The translations under genes were made by a program, and so were the position numbers. Of a DNA stretch of 64,000 nucleotides, positions 45,001 to 59,307 are shown one piece after another. Each line of letters starts with the position of its first letter. The first letter of the stretch is position 1. Source of the stretch: Mesaphorura yosii (Eukaryota > Arthropoda > Collembola > Poduromorpha > Tullbergiidae); NCBI GenBank assembly GCA_009869945.1, contig WIXG01000010.1, positions 124,001 through 188,000 on the forward strand, given 5' to 3'. The notes beneath the pieces were generated by a model. That model had not been told where the DNA came from, made no database searches, and saw only the letters and a program-made list of their open reading frames with translations.

Positions 45001-47967
45001 TTGACCGGATTGTACGATGCGAATGCAATGAGTCCTCCAAAACCAAGCCCGAGAGAGAAAAAAATCTGTGTCCCTGCCTCGAGCCAGACGACGGGATCCT
45101 GAAGCTTGCTCCACTGCGAAAAAGTGACGAATTCCTCATTTAAAATGTGCGCATTGGCTTTCTGCACGAAAGAAAGTCTTACCTTTGGTGTGAAGAGATG
45201 TATTATTCCGTCCAAGCATCCCTCTAACGTGATACCACGTATAAAGAAGAGAATAAGCACCACATAAGGAAATAACGCCGTGATATAGACGATCTGCAAA
45301 GCGAAGAGAAAAGGTCGATATTAATTTGATCGGACGCTCTCGTAGACTATAAAATAACACGACACGCACGGGCATTGTTTGTGAACGTGGCCATGTAAGC
45401 ATCTTTAATTACGCATTCAATGACGTGCAAGACAGTAATTTAATTAATGTCCTTTTCTATGAATTCTAATGAGCGCGTCTATTTTATGAGTCTTCATTTT
45501 GTAACCCGCATATAGGCACAATTAAAGTCAAGTGAATGTGTCGTACCTTTGTAGAGGAGGCAATTCCTTTCGCCAGACAGAAATAGATGAGCAACCACGC
45601 AGCAAACAGAGCACCACCAATTTTTAAGTTAAAGCTATCATACGTGTTGATATCTGGTGAAACATTCAGCGTTTCACGATACCAAAAGTATTGAGTTGGA
45701 CTACTCCGCTGAAATTCAATTGAGAAAAGGCTTTGGTATTGACAGATAATTTATTATTACGCAATCCACATCCAGTAACTTACAGCGCATTCTATATTGA
45801 CTGTCATATTCTGTGAGCCAGGCGGTGGAGGACCACATGCTGACCAGGGTAGGGGATTGTTGAAACTCTGCAATATGATACGAGGAGACGGGACGCGGTG
45901 AGATACGATACGGTAAAAGTTGTGAAACTATTTTCATTCTCCACACGTTTTGAGGATAAAATGTAATGCCGGCTGTTGACTTAAGCATTACTAGACTCTA
46001 TCAACCTGGCAAAGCTAACATCGCAATTTTAGGTCATCAAAACTTGCAAGTAGAAGGCGGCAAGAATTTGCTGCAAGAAGTCAGCTCTTCTCAAATTTCC
46101 GCCGTGGCAGTTGCATGGCCCGTGGTTAACAAGGTAACAAAGAGAACTTTCACTCTAGGCAGAATAATATTGACTTGACATGGGATTTGAAAGTTTCACA
46201 GGCAAAAAGGCAATCAATCACAAGCATAAAGGGCCGAAGTGTCACTTGTAGACGTGTCAACTTTTACTCAACGTTATTAGCTGGATCATGATTATAATCA
46301 TGCAATTCACAAAGCAGCTTGCTGTGAGACGAGAGAGGGGGACTTACTCGTGTCTCGCTTCAGCATCAGCGTGGTTGTGTCATTTGCTATTTGTACTACT
46401 ACAAGAACAGAGCCTGCAGAGCACTTTACCTTAGAAAAATAGATGAGACACCAGGAAATGATTGTGTTGTAGTACAGAGCGACATTGAAACTGACGACCG
46501 CCGACGCAATTCCAACTCCAGCCATGTAGGGCGAAACTTGATTCCAGACTCCGACAGCACCTTTCCGAAGTCGTTGTCCAATGGCCAGTTCAAGACAAAA
46601 TATAGGCAAGCCTTCACAAACTGGACAAATACCACATAAAATGAATTAAACTTCAGTTCGGGCTTGACTTTGAATGAATAGCAATGATAAAAGTCAAATT
46701 CACTTACATAGCATGATGAAGTACGGAATGAGAAATGCTCCGCCCCCGTTCTTCTGTGCCAGATAAGGAAAACGCCAGACATTGCCGAGACCCACGGCGT
46801 ACCCAATCGTTGCCAGAAGAAATGTTACTTTACTATCCCACGATTCTCGTTCGTCACCTTCGTCCGTGAATAACGAGCCGGGATCCGTGCCGACCTTCTT
46901 CAGCGAAGTCGGTGGCACCTGCAACTGATCTTTCCTCTTCGCGTCCTTGCCGTCTGCGCCATTGATTGCTTCACCCGGCGCTTTCGCCTTCTTTGGAAGC
47001 TAAGAAAAGAAAGTAGAATTAAGTGAATACGATTGCGTTCATGGTCAAGGTTGTATGATTATTGTCACGCTAGCATTTTAGCTTCCAACACCAGCCCGAG
47101 TTTCATTTTTATGCATGCATTTTTATGAGCACAAGATTCATTCATTTTTATTGTGCGTGTGCATTTAGGAAAGGTTACGAAAAGCTCTCTATTTCTGTGG
47201 ACGCCTGCCCAGTAGAATTCAGTTGATTAAGTGGGTACGCGTTACTCGACCCTATTCCACGTTCAGGCCTTTCGCCGAATTTGCAAATTGCCACATGTCA
47301 GAGAGTCGCACAGCGTAAATCTGGCAGAACATGAAGGCTGCTAAATTGAAGGCAAAAGAAACATTTATTCTCTTTAATAGACATTGCTTTGCATTTGGAG
47401 CACTGTGCATGTAACTTTCTAATGCAACAATTCGTCTTGTCAAAAGTCAACCAGAAGCGTGTTGTCCTTTGTTACGAGACTCTCATAAGATCTTATCACT
47501 ATTTCTTGACCCCGACGCACGAAACAAGAAATAATTGGTCAGCATACAACGCAACGAATACGAAATGCCGCTTCAATTCCCCGGTGTATCTGATTTTATC
47601 CCGTTTTGATCAAGTGGTCAAGAAAGCCTGTTCCGGTGTCCACGGAACAATTTTAGCCCAGCGCCAAAAAAAAAATGTTCGTGTCGCACGCAAATCAAAA
47701 GTTCAATTCTCAGGAGGGGCAATTTGGTATAAAAGCAGCCGCAGTTTCACTTACCAAATCCGCCGTCGTTTCATCCTCATCAGCTTCGTCAGGATTCGCA
47801 AATCCGCGATTCACCGCGCCGTAGTTGATTGAATTGACGGCAGCAGTGACGTCTGCCTTTATCAGAGGCCTCAGAGGCATCTCGCGCATTTCCATGCGGT
47901 CGTAGGATTTCTGTTTCCGAAGCTCTCGAGAGCTCTGACGACGAACGAGCTGGCCCATGTTCGCCAT
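42029..47967 (-). CDS. SLC6 Na+-dependent transporter, SLC6A15/A17 (B0AT2/NTT4) type
   Basis: Thirteen exons can be placed: 47755-47967, 46708-46999, 46430-46611, 45784-45867, 45547-45708, 45183-45293, 44721-45113, 44492-44630, about 44359-44423, about 43314-43419, about 42936-42990, about 42322-42588, and 42242 down to 42029. The predicted length is about 750 aa with twelve membrane segments. The family carries neutral amino acids with Na+. TM1 has the LeuT-fold signature [21 protein letters not shown]. The subfamily call rests on [62 protein letters not shown] and [11 protein letters not shown]. The extracellular loop between TM3 and TM4 has a Cys pair and NMT. The N-terminal cytoplasmic region (about 100 aa) is charged, and the C-terminus ends in an acidic tail (NDEDSEDDD). 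It is probably a plasma-membrane or vesicle transporter in neurons, by family analogy. Confidence 0.9.
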
Positions 47968-50900
47968 GATTATAGAAGATCAAGAATCCGACTGGGCAAG
48001 ACTGATTTCTCTTAGAACTCAAATTCTTGTCAACACTGAACAATGAACAAGTGTTAACACTCTGCTTATGCTTGTTCAAATCATTTCGTTCACGGAGAAC
48101 TTGCCGAGAATCAAATGGCCGTAGAAATTAAAATTGAATGCTAGAAGTTCGCATGTCCTCTTACGTAGTTTTGTCAGGACACAACAAGGGAACCTCGGGT
48201 GTTGTCTTAAGAGAGCCCCCCTCGAGGCAGACATCGCTAGCTATTCGTGACACATTTTGCCTCTGCTCGTGTATTTATTTCCCATTTGCCGCAGTAATGG
48301 AATCGATGAGCACTCTTCGCTTTGTTAACCTTTGGGACGAGTCTTACAAACGAACTCTTGAAGCACAATGAATTGGAATGAAATTATGTCATAAAGAATT
48401 CAATGGCAAACAGCACGTAATACAAAGCAAGATGTGAGGCGGAGAATGGTGATAGCGAATAGTGAGATGAGAACACGAGTGTCGAGATGTTTGCCGAGTT
48501 AATGAAATTCTTTTCTTCCCGATTCTATTGTCGTGTATTATAAGTCGTGGCACTAGACCAATCTTTGAACTCTTTCACGCTGACTTATTGGTGTTGCTGC
48601 CTTTTCTGCACCTTGCGTGCACGATCTGTCAGTGCACTGCAATAAAACTGACAGCCTGCTTGCAGATTCTGTCGAGATGAATGAGATCTGTTATCACTGT
48701 CATCTAATTGATGTAAACACGAGAGTTACTTTCTCACTTTGCTCTCACGACTTTCACTGCTTTCGGCTTCGGCAAAACTTGTGAAACGCGAAACGCACGT
48801 AAAGTCATTAATTAATGCCCGAAGTGCATATTATGTGTTATTAGTCACACACATAAGTCACGTATTATTACTACACGACTTGTCTCACGCCCACTTTCAC
48901 CACGCACGCATCGTGTAATACGAGAAAAATTTGAGAACAGTTGATCTCCTTCACACTCTCACGTTCTTTACACCAAGCCGCACATTTATCCGATGTGTAA
49001 TGCACTTGTATTCTTATTGTCGTGAATACTTTCGTAAATTAAAGAATATTCGTCTTCCTGCCAATCATAATCAGCAGCCTGGGAGTCTGGAGAAGGAACT
49101 TTGCCAAAAATATGCCTTTGCTGTGCTTTCATGCAAGCAACCGAATGAAAAAAAAAATGAAACGTCTCGTAAAGTTGCTGCAGGCGAATGGATAAAGCTT
49201 AATCGGAATGAACGAAAATGAAAAATGAAGAAAAACGTGCAAATATTAAATATAAGATAAAGGCGAAAGATAAACGAGGAAGGTTTGGAGAAAGTGAGGT
49301 TGTACGCTGCAGCAGCCAGTCGACCAGATCCTCACGGATACAGTACAAAATTCCAAGTAAAACGTAGTTGTATTGATTCTCCTTCCGTTCTCCTTTCGCG
49401 TGGCTCAACTTTCTCTTGCCTGTTGTGAATTTTGCACACGAGCAACGTGAAGTGATGTACTGCTCCTTGTGGGCACCTCATCGTCGTTCGCTCTGCTGCG
49501 CGAGTAAGAGACTGAATTCGCAACTGAGTCCATGTCATTGATTTTGCTTTATTTTTAGGGCAGTGGCTCTACTCCACTCGGTGGTTCCTGTATACCGTAT
49601 ACGCCTGCCCTTCGTACCATTTTCAATTTAGCTCTGTCTGCTGCGTGGAATGCTGGCTCCTGGAGCTGGGTGCTGACGCGACTCTCGACTGACGCCGGCC
49701 CAGATGATGATTACCTTGTTTTCACATGAAATGAGTTACAAGTACAAGAAAATATCAAAGAGAGAGAGAAAGAGCGTCGTGGGTTTAATATCAAGTGAAA
49801 TATCGTTTATATTCGCTATATCCCATTTCCCAATCGGCGAAACCAAAACCCAATCCACTTTGCACCAGACCTCAGCTTTGCCCTGCCCGAAATCCAATTC
49901 CTTATGGCCTGCGGTTGTCCTGTCGTATGATTGTGAGTCTCCGCTCGCACAGCGTCTTCATTTCTCCAAATAAGCTATGACGAAGAAAAGACAAACTAAA
50001 CAAAACTTCTTTAACTCGCTGATTTGGAAGTGGAGGATCCACATTTTTCATTTTTCAATAGAAAGTCAGCAAGCTGATGCCACGAGGAAATACCCGTGGG
50101 AATTCTGAGGAGCAGATCGCTGAAATCAGTTCCCTTGTTTGGATGAAAAATAGAATTAAATAGAATGGCTTAATATTGCAAAACCCATTCACGATATTTA
50201 CTTCTGATGTCTGATGATGTAGCTTTTCGCATGATGTTTCAATGATGATACTTGCAATTATTTTAAGTAGGAGTAAGCTCGAGGCCGAAGAAAGGCGTTC
50301 GGAGACCCACCCACGCTCACGCAGTTCCGTGGGCTTCTGAAATCACGAGCCCAAGTAAAAGAGTGCAAGGCCGAAGCGTAAAACAATTCAAGTAGACATC
50401 GCGTGATCGCAAAGAGCGTAGAAAGACCAAATGACCAAAAGTAGTGTCAATCGATTTGTTCCGTTGTAAGTATGACTTTTAAATGTTTTTATGCTCATCA
50501 TTTTAAGTGCCTGCGTCTTCAATGCACAGCAAGGTCGAAAACTTGCCGTTTTCGTGCAATCGTGCAACTTTGCAGAAATGCGTTCTCGCTCATGTAATTT
50601 GTCGACCCAAAGGGACAAAACCCAGATTGAATCCATACCAGCTTCCAAGTCGACACGGACTCTAAGCGCTGACTGCGACGGTTCTATTTCAAAACAATGA
50701 GACAAGAAGACGAAAGAAGAGAGTGAACGAGAAAATAGGATTACGCGAATTCAATAACGAAACTTTTGTTTGGTTGACAAAAGTCTAAAAGGATGGTTCT
50801 CCAAATCAGATTAACTTTCAACTTCCAAGCCTGTATATGTGAGGAGTATCGAATTGAATAAAAAAGTAGATCGCACAAGATCATACACAGGAAGCTGGAA

Positions 50901-51408
50901 AATCAAAAAGAAAAGCTCACTGAGACCGGAGAACATCTAAGGGACAATTTTGCATTGTTTGACATGCACAGGAAAGCTAAAAGCTCTCGACGATGCCAAT
51001 TCTTTGGAACTGGAAGTTTGGTCCCATTTCCCCATTTCGGTTTCTTGGATCTGAGAGAGAAGCAGGGAAAGTCGAGACGCTGAAATGATCTTCGGACTCT
51101 ACCAAAATCTCTACAAGCTGCCAACCTCAAGCCCACTTCGTATTGAGAAACGAGAATAGCGTGCGAAGTTTGAATGGTCAAAAATCAGCTTCTTGGATTT
51201 GTTTATGACAGGTTCCTGTATTTGTTGACTGATTAGTTGATAAGAAATTAATGCTGTGAACAATTACAACCGTCAAGGTTAACGATCTGGCTTTGCACGA
51301 TCGAGTAAGTGTCGAAGTGCAGTAGGAACAGCAATTAATTAAGTGTTCAATTTATTTACAAACCCGGTTTCGCAGACCTTGATCAGGACTGAGCCGGCCA
51401 GCAGCATA
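47968..51408. other. 3.4-kb divergent intergenic region, SLC6 to virilizer
   Basis: No supported gene, RNA gene or repeat is seen. The many short open frames on both strands lack splice sites in phase and protein-like composition. The AT-rich half near the SLC6 start is likely to hold its control sequences. The last hundred bases before 51409 are the virilizer leader. Confidence 0.5.
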
Positions 51409-54400
51409 ATGGGGCCCCCTTTGGACGGAGAAACTGTTGCTGATAAGTCAGAAGGAACTAGCGGACAACAAGACGAGGAGAATTGCCTAATATTTCTCGG
51501 AACATTTTATCACGATAACCACAACGTAAGCGTAAGAATTTCGTATCATTATTCATACTAATAGGAAACCTAACTGGGTTGGTCTTCATCAGGAGCACAA
51601 TGTGGATCTTATTCAGTTCAAGGAACCAGTTAGACTTTTAGGAATACGAGTAATACCGTTAGGTGCAACGGTGAATTTGTCCAATGGATCGTTTCAGCTC
51701 GGGTAAATTTATGAACTCATGAAATGATCAAAGCATGATTACATAAAGGAGCTTGTCCTTGTAGCGCAACAAACCCGTCTGAATTGGAGCTGGAATTTTA
51801 CTACAATGACCTGCAGGACCCAACGAAATCCACATTTACCATGATGGAGAAGTTCAAGTACCAGGAAAAACAGTCTATCCACTTCGATTGTGAACCTCCT
51901 GATGGCCAGGTAAGTATTTTCCTATGGCAGCCCGATTCTGGATTCGTTAGGTAGGATGAATATTTGTACATTCGTATTATTTCTATTCGCACTTTTCAGA
52001 TCTACACCGATGGCGTTTTGGTGCGAGGACTGTACTCTACGCTAACATTGGCCACTTACGGCTATCACGTTGACAAGGATAAAATTAAAATTACTGCTGT
52101 ACCAGAAGCGGTTGCTGAAGAAAATGTGGCTGATGAAGAATTAGCATCCTGTGGAGCAGGTCATGATAGAGAAGATCTAATTCGTGAAGGAGACACTTAC
52201 ATGAAAGGCGAAACCAGCGAAGCAGCCAGTGTGGAATTGAATGTGGATAAAGAAAAGCAGGACCACTCTGGCGAGGGGAGGAATGTGGAACCAATGGGAG
52301 AAGAAATATCGGATACTGGCCGAACAACATTGCCGAATACATCTACAATGGCCAACGCGAGCCCAAGTAAGACACAGAAGTTTGAATCAGTCATACTGCA
52401 CGAAGAAAAGATTGAGAGAATCAGTTCGGACGACGATGAACCTTTCGATGACGTGCAAGACATGAGCGTCGACGAACGGGAGGCCAGCCGTGAAGAGAGT
52501 GCAGCAAAACCTACAATAGTTCCGATTGAGGCCGAAGATATTTCTGATGAGGAAATCGTATGCGAAGATGATGCCGAAGATGAAGGTAAGTCAAAAACTG
52601 TTTCTTTGATCAACTTCTTTCATTACTTTTTAGTTACTAACGATGCAACCATTTTCAGCTTTCTCGGAAACTGGAAGCAGAGAATTTTCGAAAAATAAGT
52701 CCACGGAATCTGTCTCAAGCTCAATGAAAGACGAACTGAAATCATCACATGGAGAAAATCCTGCCGAAGTGTCTCAAGACCAACTCAGCGAGCAGGATGG
52801 TTCGTTCGGAGAAGATCTGTCAGAATTCGTTGAGGAGATCAGTGATGCTGAGCTTGACGAGTACACAGACGATGAAATGGACATTTGGGACGACGCGTCG
52901 TTCGAGGCATTGAGCGTTGATTATAACCCGTTGTCGCCATCATTTCAAATAAGACCGTTGAAGGTAGGATGGTATTTGGTACATTCCAAGTAACTGGGAG
53001 CTTAACCTAAAGCCTGTTAAATCTTCATAGAAAATGAACGTCGAATCATTCGTGGTGAAGCCTATCAAGGCCGACAAAACCCTTAGAAATCAAGTTATCC
53101 ACAACCTAAGAAAATATTCAGAGGAAAGTTTCAAGGAAGCGCTCGTGGAGCTTTGGGTGGAGGCACTGGAACAAACGCTACCTGTGCTGCCAGCTGTGTT
53201 GGGTTTTATTGAATCTGAAGCTTGTGACTGTAAGACGTACTGATGATACTTTTTTACAATTGACGAGACGAGGTGCTGATTCACCACTTTTTTGTCAGGT
53301 GTTGAAATTCTGAATTTCTGGGTGAAACTTGGCTTAGACCTGAAGTTGGCCAAAACTCATACGGCTCCTCCTTTCATTGTTCGTCACCTCAAGGCTGGCT
53401 TAAGGCTTACCGAATTGTTAGCTAGCTTCGGTGGTTCATACCTCGAGATATTATTTGAAAACCGTGTCTCCCTGTCTGAGTCATTGTTTGAAATCCTGGA
53501 TGACGAAATGCTAAAGACAAGTCTCATCCAGCGGTTAATATGCAAAGTCCTGGAAAGGATTCTCGATTCGCGAAGAGGTAAGTTGCATACACTGGATTAT
53601 TTCCCGCGGATGAATTTCCTACAATTTTACTAACTTACAGGCTGGGACGAGTTGATGTTATCGAAAGCAGAAAGCTCGTTTGGAAAGCTTGAGCGTTTTC
53701 TACAAAAGACGCTAGAGCCAAGATGCGCCAATGTGACAAAGCATCTCCAAACGAAAATAATGCTAACATTTCGTTGTGTTGCTATCAACGAACTGGCAAC
53801 GGGAATTGCGACTTGTCTGAAAGTAAATGCTAAGCAATGGCTGGAATTTCGAAAAGGCTTGGATGATTTGAGATTCTTCGTGTTCGAGTACTTCAGTGAT
53901 TACAAAACTGTGCTTGACAACCTGGAGAAATCGACGTTTTCGGGTAAATTCTGCCGCAAAAGTAAATGTAAGCTTGTGTGACTGGAGTGCTAATCTCCCA
54001 ATTTTGTCAGGCTACGATTCGACAGTTGGAGTGTTCAGATTGTTGCAGGAATTTGAATTCATGAAGTCTTTGTCAATTATCCTTTACTATCCGGAGTTTC
54101 AGCTGGACACCACAGTTTCTACTTGCGCCATTGAAATATTGCAGCAGTTAGCGAAATTCGAGATAGGTTTAGTGTACCTATGTGCGGAAGGAGAAACGAC
54201 AAGAAGAGTGATTAAGAAACTGGCGAGCTTTTCAAGAGAAAATAACCACCAAGACACATCATCAATCCTCCTCTCGCTTTGCTTGAAGGTATCCGATTTG
54301 AGTGCTTGAGCGAATGCAGGATTTAGATTGCCACATTTAACTTATTTGGTCTGTATAATAACTTGCAGGTTCAAGTCATGAATGAAATTGATAACATTTT

Positions 54401-57400
54401 GGAAGCGCCTCCATGGACTTTGGAAGAATCAGAAGACGACAATAATTCATTACAGCGACTGCATTCATTGCTTTCAACTGGAATTGGACGTGATGCATTA
54501 ACTCGGATTTTCAGCATGGGTCGTCAAATTCGGAGTCTTCTGCGAATTGTCAAAGATGACTACGGTGATGATGAAACACTGCGAATAATTTCAATGTGCA
54601 GGAGAGGATATGCGGTTCCATTGCTCAATCATGTAGTTAAGTTTTCAGACAACGTCGACTTTATTAAGACGGTAAGTATTTGAAGCTGCTGGCTTGATCG
54701 TACTCATTGGCTAATTTCACGATCTTCCCTATAGTATGGTCCAGAAATACACGAAATTATCACATCACTGCCTGATGATTTTGATGGGATTGAGAAACTG
54801 AAGGAATGTTTACCGTTCGTGAAAACTAGTCTGGATCCCAACAACTTCACATCCGCAGGAATTGAGAAACTTAGTCAGCTGTTGGAATCTTTAGCCACTG
54901 AAAGCTTTCTCACGGGAAATCAAGGGCCTGAAACGAATTTTGGATTTACACCAGAGATTTTTACTATATTAAGAATCTTCAACGGTTTGGGTAAGTGTTT
55001 TAAAGCTATCTGACATAATCTGGCCGTGATGTCATTCAGAGTTTTTAATAGCTCACAAGGAGGACGATAGCCATTACAACCCTGATCAAAGGATGGCAAA
55101 CACGAAGGAACTGGAATGGGTGCAAAATTGTGTCGACTTAAACTCCAAGGATATGATTCCAATATGCATGAAACTGCTCAAGAAAATCACGACAGAGTTC
55201 GACCAAGAAAGTTTTCTATCAGTCAGATTGGTCGGTCTTCGCGGAGACATGCTGGCATCTGTCCTATTTAACGTTCTGAAGCTTTTGAAGAGGATTCTTT
55301 CGCTCGTTATTGAAAGCCGAAAATTTGGTTTGCCCATATGCCTTTACAATTTGAAATCGTTTGAACTTGATTCTAATTTGATCATTCCTTCACAGATTAT
55401 CACGAGCTAGAACATGTCGAAGTCCTGATAGATTTATACGGAATTCTCAAACATTATCCGTCCTCTTCGAAGTCCTTGCCAAAAGTGGCACTATGTTCTT
55501 CCTATTTAGTTGAGACTATTGGAGCCTTTGCGATTACTTTACCCAACTTAAAAATGGATGAGGGATCTGAAGATCAACTGAAGAAGTGTATGTGGACACG
55601 AACGATTTCCGGAATTCTGAAGTAAGAAAGAAACCACATTTTTTCGTGGAAGATTTTTAAAATTTTTTCATCTTATTGACAGGTTCATTTTAAGATCTCC
55701 TGCTAATGTTCAGGCCGGGCTAGATCTTTGGCTGGAGTTGTTGCCAGACGCGTCTCCCATTATTTCTGAGAGCCCATTTGATTCTCATGAGAGTCAAGAA
55801 TTGATAATTAATCGACGTCGTTGGGGCTTGTACATGCATGGCGTAACAGAAGAGATTCAAGAGGTTAGAATAATAAATTATGGCGACTTTAGCAGATCAC
55901 AGAGAATCTCGTTTCTTCGGTTACAGGTCGTTGGAATTTACTGCACAACTGCTGAGATTGGTGTACTGAAGAAGTTACGGCTAGTTTGTTTACGACTAGC
56001 TCATCTTTCTGCCTCAAGCTGTTTAATGATTTGTCGGGCAGTTATCGATAAAGCTTTGCAGTCGGTTGAGAACGGTTCTGAGACCAGCAAGGTAGAGCCC
56101 TCGGCAACTTTGCTTACTCCGTCCGAGCGTCGCGTGATTCATGTAAGGAGTACTTGAGGATTTTCGAAGTCCAATTAATGCGTTTTGTAGTTATTAACTG
56201 AAATAATTTCAGTGTTCGCTTGAATCATGCAACTGCCTGCGATTTCTGAGTTCGTTGGTAAGGAGTAGTAGCAAGATTAAAGCCGGAATATTGCATCTTG
56301 GACGTGCTTCTTCGAAATTGGACGAGAAATATGCACAATTCACTGGATTGCTTTGCAATATCTTGACGAGCCTTCTATCTGAGTCCAGAAAAACGAACAC
56401 ACTTGATTCTCATTGTCAGGCAAGTTCTTATTTCCGAAGTATGTCGAATTATCCGTTGATTGAAGTTGTATGGTACCATTTACAGGCGCAAGCATGGGTG
56501 GTTTCGATATTTCACTCCCTTTGTGATGTAAACAACAATATCTTGGGAGTCAGAGTTGGAGTCAAAAGCGAAAATTATTCCTCTGAGCTCATTTTCGCTA
56601 ATTCATTGCCTGCGAAGGACAATTTAAGCATCATCACGTCTGCACTGATTTCGATTTTGCAGTTTGAACAAATTGCATCAGAGAAGAACTCGAAGTTACT
56701 TAAAAGTTTGTTCTCAACACTGCAACTGTTAATGCAAACTGATTATGGATTCCATCATCTGAAATCGTAAGTGATGAAAGTGTTCTCGTCTGTATTTAGT
56801 TGCAATATCATGCAACATGATAATCAGAACTTTCAAAACGCAGAGCACTATTGAATCATTCAAGTCAAGTGCACGATTATCTTGAAAAGTTGGTCGGTGT
56901 CTGCGCCACTCCCAACCCCGACGATGTAGCGATCAGCCACGTGGTTGATTTCGTCAAGTTTCTACACAACATGACACATCACACGAAGGTACTTTGCGCC
57001 TGCGGCACTACACAATTCGACGAAAGACAATAACCGACACCGAATTTCTTGAATCTGTAGGCTCTTCCTAAACTGCGACAAAACGTATTACGATCCTTTG
57101 AGCTTCGGAAGTGTTTTATTTGGTCGGACGACACGAAAAACCATTTGTTAGAGCAGCTTCAAATAAATCTTGAGAAGCTCAAGTCCCAAGGTTCGGTTCG
57201 GATCTATCAAGCTGAGCTCACGATTCGTAATTTCCAGGCTAAATACTAATTAGTAACTGACTGCTTGTCTTCAGCAATGGAAAGCGAGGCGGATGCGTCC
57301 ACTATTTGCAAAGCACTGGAGCAACTAGATGATATACTAATCTATATTCGTACCGATGAAGTAGAATGTGTGGTTAAATCCGAGATCACATTGCCACCTC

Positions 57401-58590
57401 CTGAGTCGTTGGAAAATCTGTTCACTCTGCAACCACCAGTTTGCTGCACGGTTGCAGATATTGCAGAATACGAACCTGCCGACGACTTGCAAAATATTTC
57501 TAGATTTGATGAAGAGAATCAACCGGAATTGGTAACAAGATTTGTGAATAACTAACGCGGATCCAGGTCCTAATTTCGGTTACATATTTCAGGTTGCAAT
57601 CGACCTTGTGGATCTTAGTCAAGAAATGTTCAAAGTGAATTTAGCACAGCTGAATTCTTTCTACAAAATAAAGGATATTGGCTCAGCACCTGGAGCGAGG
57701 CATGACAATGAGCTTGCCGAAGTTAAATCAGCCCCACTCGATGACTTCAACAATTTCAAATCTCCGCATGGCGGCCTTTCTTTAGGAAGAAAGCCAAGCT
57801 TTCATCATCATTCGCACAGAGGAAGCATCAGGTACTTCACTCTCACTTGATGAACTTCACTTCATTTATAACATTAGTTAAAGGGTTGTTGAACATTTGC
57901 TTCTCAGAGGTGCTTATAACCGCGGACTGTCATCTGGGCACAATTCAAGGGTCGGTTCACACTTTGATCCATTTCGTTCAAGACCTCCAAACACATCCAG
58001 ACCGCCATCTTTACACGTGGACGACTTTGTTGCAATGGCATCGTCGAGTGGACCGAATTCAAGGATGGGTGGCAGGTCTGCACCTTCTGTCGGGCAAGAT
58101 CCCTATTCTGGTGCAGGAAGAGGCCACCGTGGCTCCAGCAGACCGTACGATTCTGACAGGCCATTCAGAAGTAATTCTCAGGCAAACGTGCCATATTACA
58201 CCAGAGATGCCAGTAACAGTCGTGGAAGGTGAGCCAGCAGTCCTCACTAATCTTTACGCCTAGTGAACAGGTGATGGTGAAGTTCATCATGATCTTTCTA
58301 AAATCAGGGGCTCAAGAGGCAGAGGTTGGGGATCGTCGGACTCCCGAAGCTCTCCAGCTCGTGGGAGTTATGGCGGAAGGCAAGACCAGAGCGGGCGCAC
58401 GGGATACGGTCCAGCTGATGACAATTACAGAAGTGCACGCAGCGGTAGCACCGGTTCGGGAAGCGTGGGACCAATCAGAAATTCACACCGATACACAAGA
58501 CAGTATCGCGAGGCTCCACCTGTATCAGGGAGAAGCTCGTCGTCATCTAACTCATCTTGGCGAGACAAGCCGAGATCATCTTACCGCTAA
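51409..58590 (+). CDS. VIRMA: virilizer / VIRMA, m6A methyltransferase-complex scaffold
   Basis: About twenty exons encode the scaffold of the MACOM part of the mRNA m6A writer (with WTAP, ZC3H13 and HAKAI), which in flies also acts in sex determination. The start MGPPLDGETVADK leads into the N-terminal VIRMA domain (LIFLGTFYH, VDLIQFKEPVRLLGIRVIP, ELELEFYYNDL, IYTDGVLVRGLYSTLTLATYG). A long acidic Ser/Glu region follows (about 52050-52960). Then comes a helical-repeat core (such as VRHLKAGLRLTELLASFGG and MQTDYGFHHLKS). The C-terminal signature RPPNTSRPPSLHVDDFVAM is nearly identical to human. The last exon (about 58308-58590) encodes an RG/Ser-rich tail (GSRGRGWGSSDSR to SSYR), joined to the previous exon by an AG|G phase-2 junction. 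AATAAA is at 58735-58740. Confidence 0.93.
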
Positions 58591-58734
58591 AGATATTTTG
58601 CAATGGAGTTTTATAAAATTACAATGACTCAGTTGTTTTAAGGTCCTTTTTAGACCTTTGTTTATCAAGAGACGTTGTACCTGCAATTCACATTGATTTG
58701 TACTTGCTTTATTACTGGTGGAATTTCTGAGTTC

Positions 58735-58740
58735 AATAAA
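58735..58740 (+). terminator. poly(A) signal of virilizer
   Basis: AATAAA lies 145 bp beyond the virilizer stop, in U-rich context. Confidence 0.6.
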
Positions 58741-59220
58741 TTCAAATGGTTCATTCCTTCTTGTACAAGAAAAGAGCTTGGGAGTTCCAAGTACAGGGCT
58801 TGGATGTGTTTCCTAAACCTTGCATTTATGAATGTGTCAAATGCATTCTTGCTTCAAATCCGAAAGAGAGGGAAGTGTCTTGCACTCATTCGGCATAGAA
58901 GCCAGCAAGTAATTCATAGTGCACATGTCATGATTTTTCAACAAATAGTTTGGAAATAGGTTGGAATTTAAGTTGGTGAAAGAACTCAACTGCTTATACT
59001 TTACGGAAAGGAAGCGAGCCACAATTGCTTTCTGGAGACTCATCCCAGCCAGATCTCGAATACTGTAGGTTGGACACATTTTATGAATGTTTCTTTGTTT
59101 GACTGCTGAACACTTGAAATGAACAAGACAAGATTCAATTTCAGGGTATCCCGGAGCTTGTCCACGCCGTCGTGGTGTCCACGATTACCGAATTGCGGTT
59201 ATTTGCCGTCATTTTCGACA

Positions 59221-59307
59221 ATGGCATCAGCAGCGACAGCGACTGTAAATGCCCAAACGCAGACGGACGTGCGGGGTCACATTCTAAAGCATTTGAAGCT
59301 GGAAGAG
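59221..59307 (+). CDS. candidate first coding exon of a gene extending right (weak)
   Basis: An ATG opens a 29-residue frame, MASAATATVNAQTQTDVRGH followed by ILKHLKLEE, which reaches a GTAAGA donor in phase 0. No partner exon is found downstream to 64000. This would fit a gene with a long first intron, as many neuronal or regulatory genes have. A different frame over the same bases (IPELVHAVVVSTITELRLFA) is also protein-like, so the assignment is uncertain. Confidence 0.3.
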
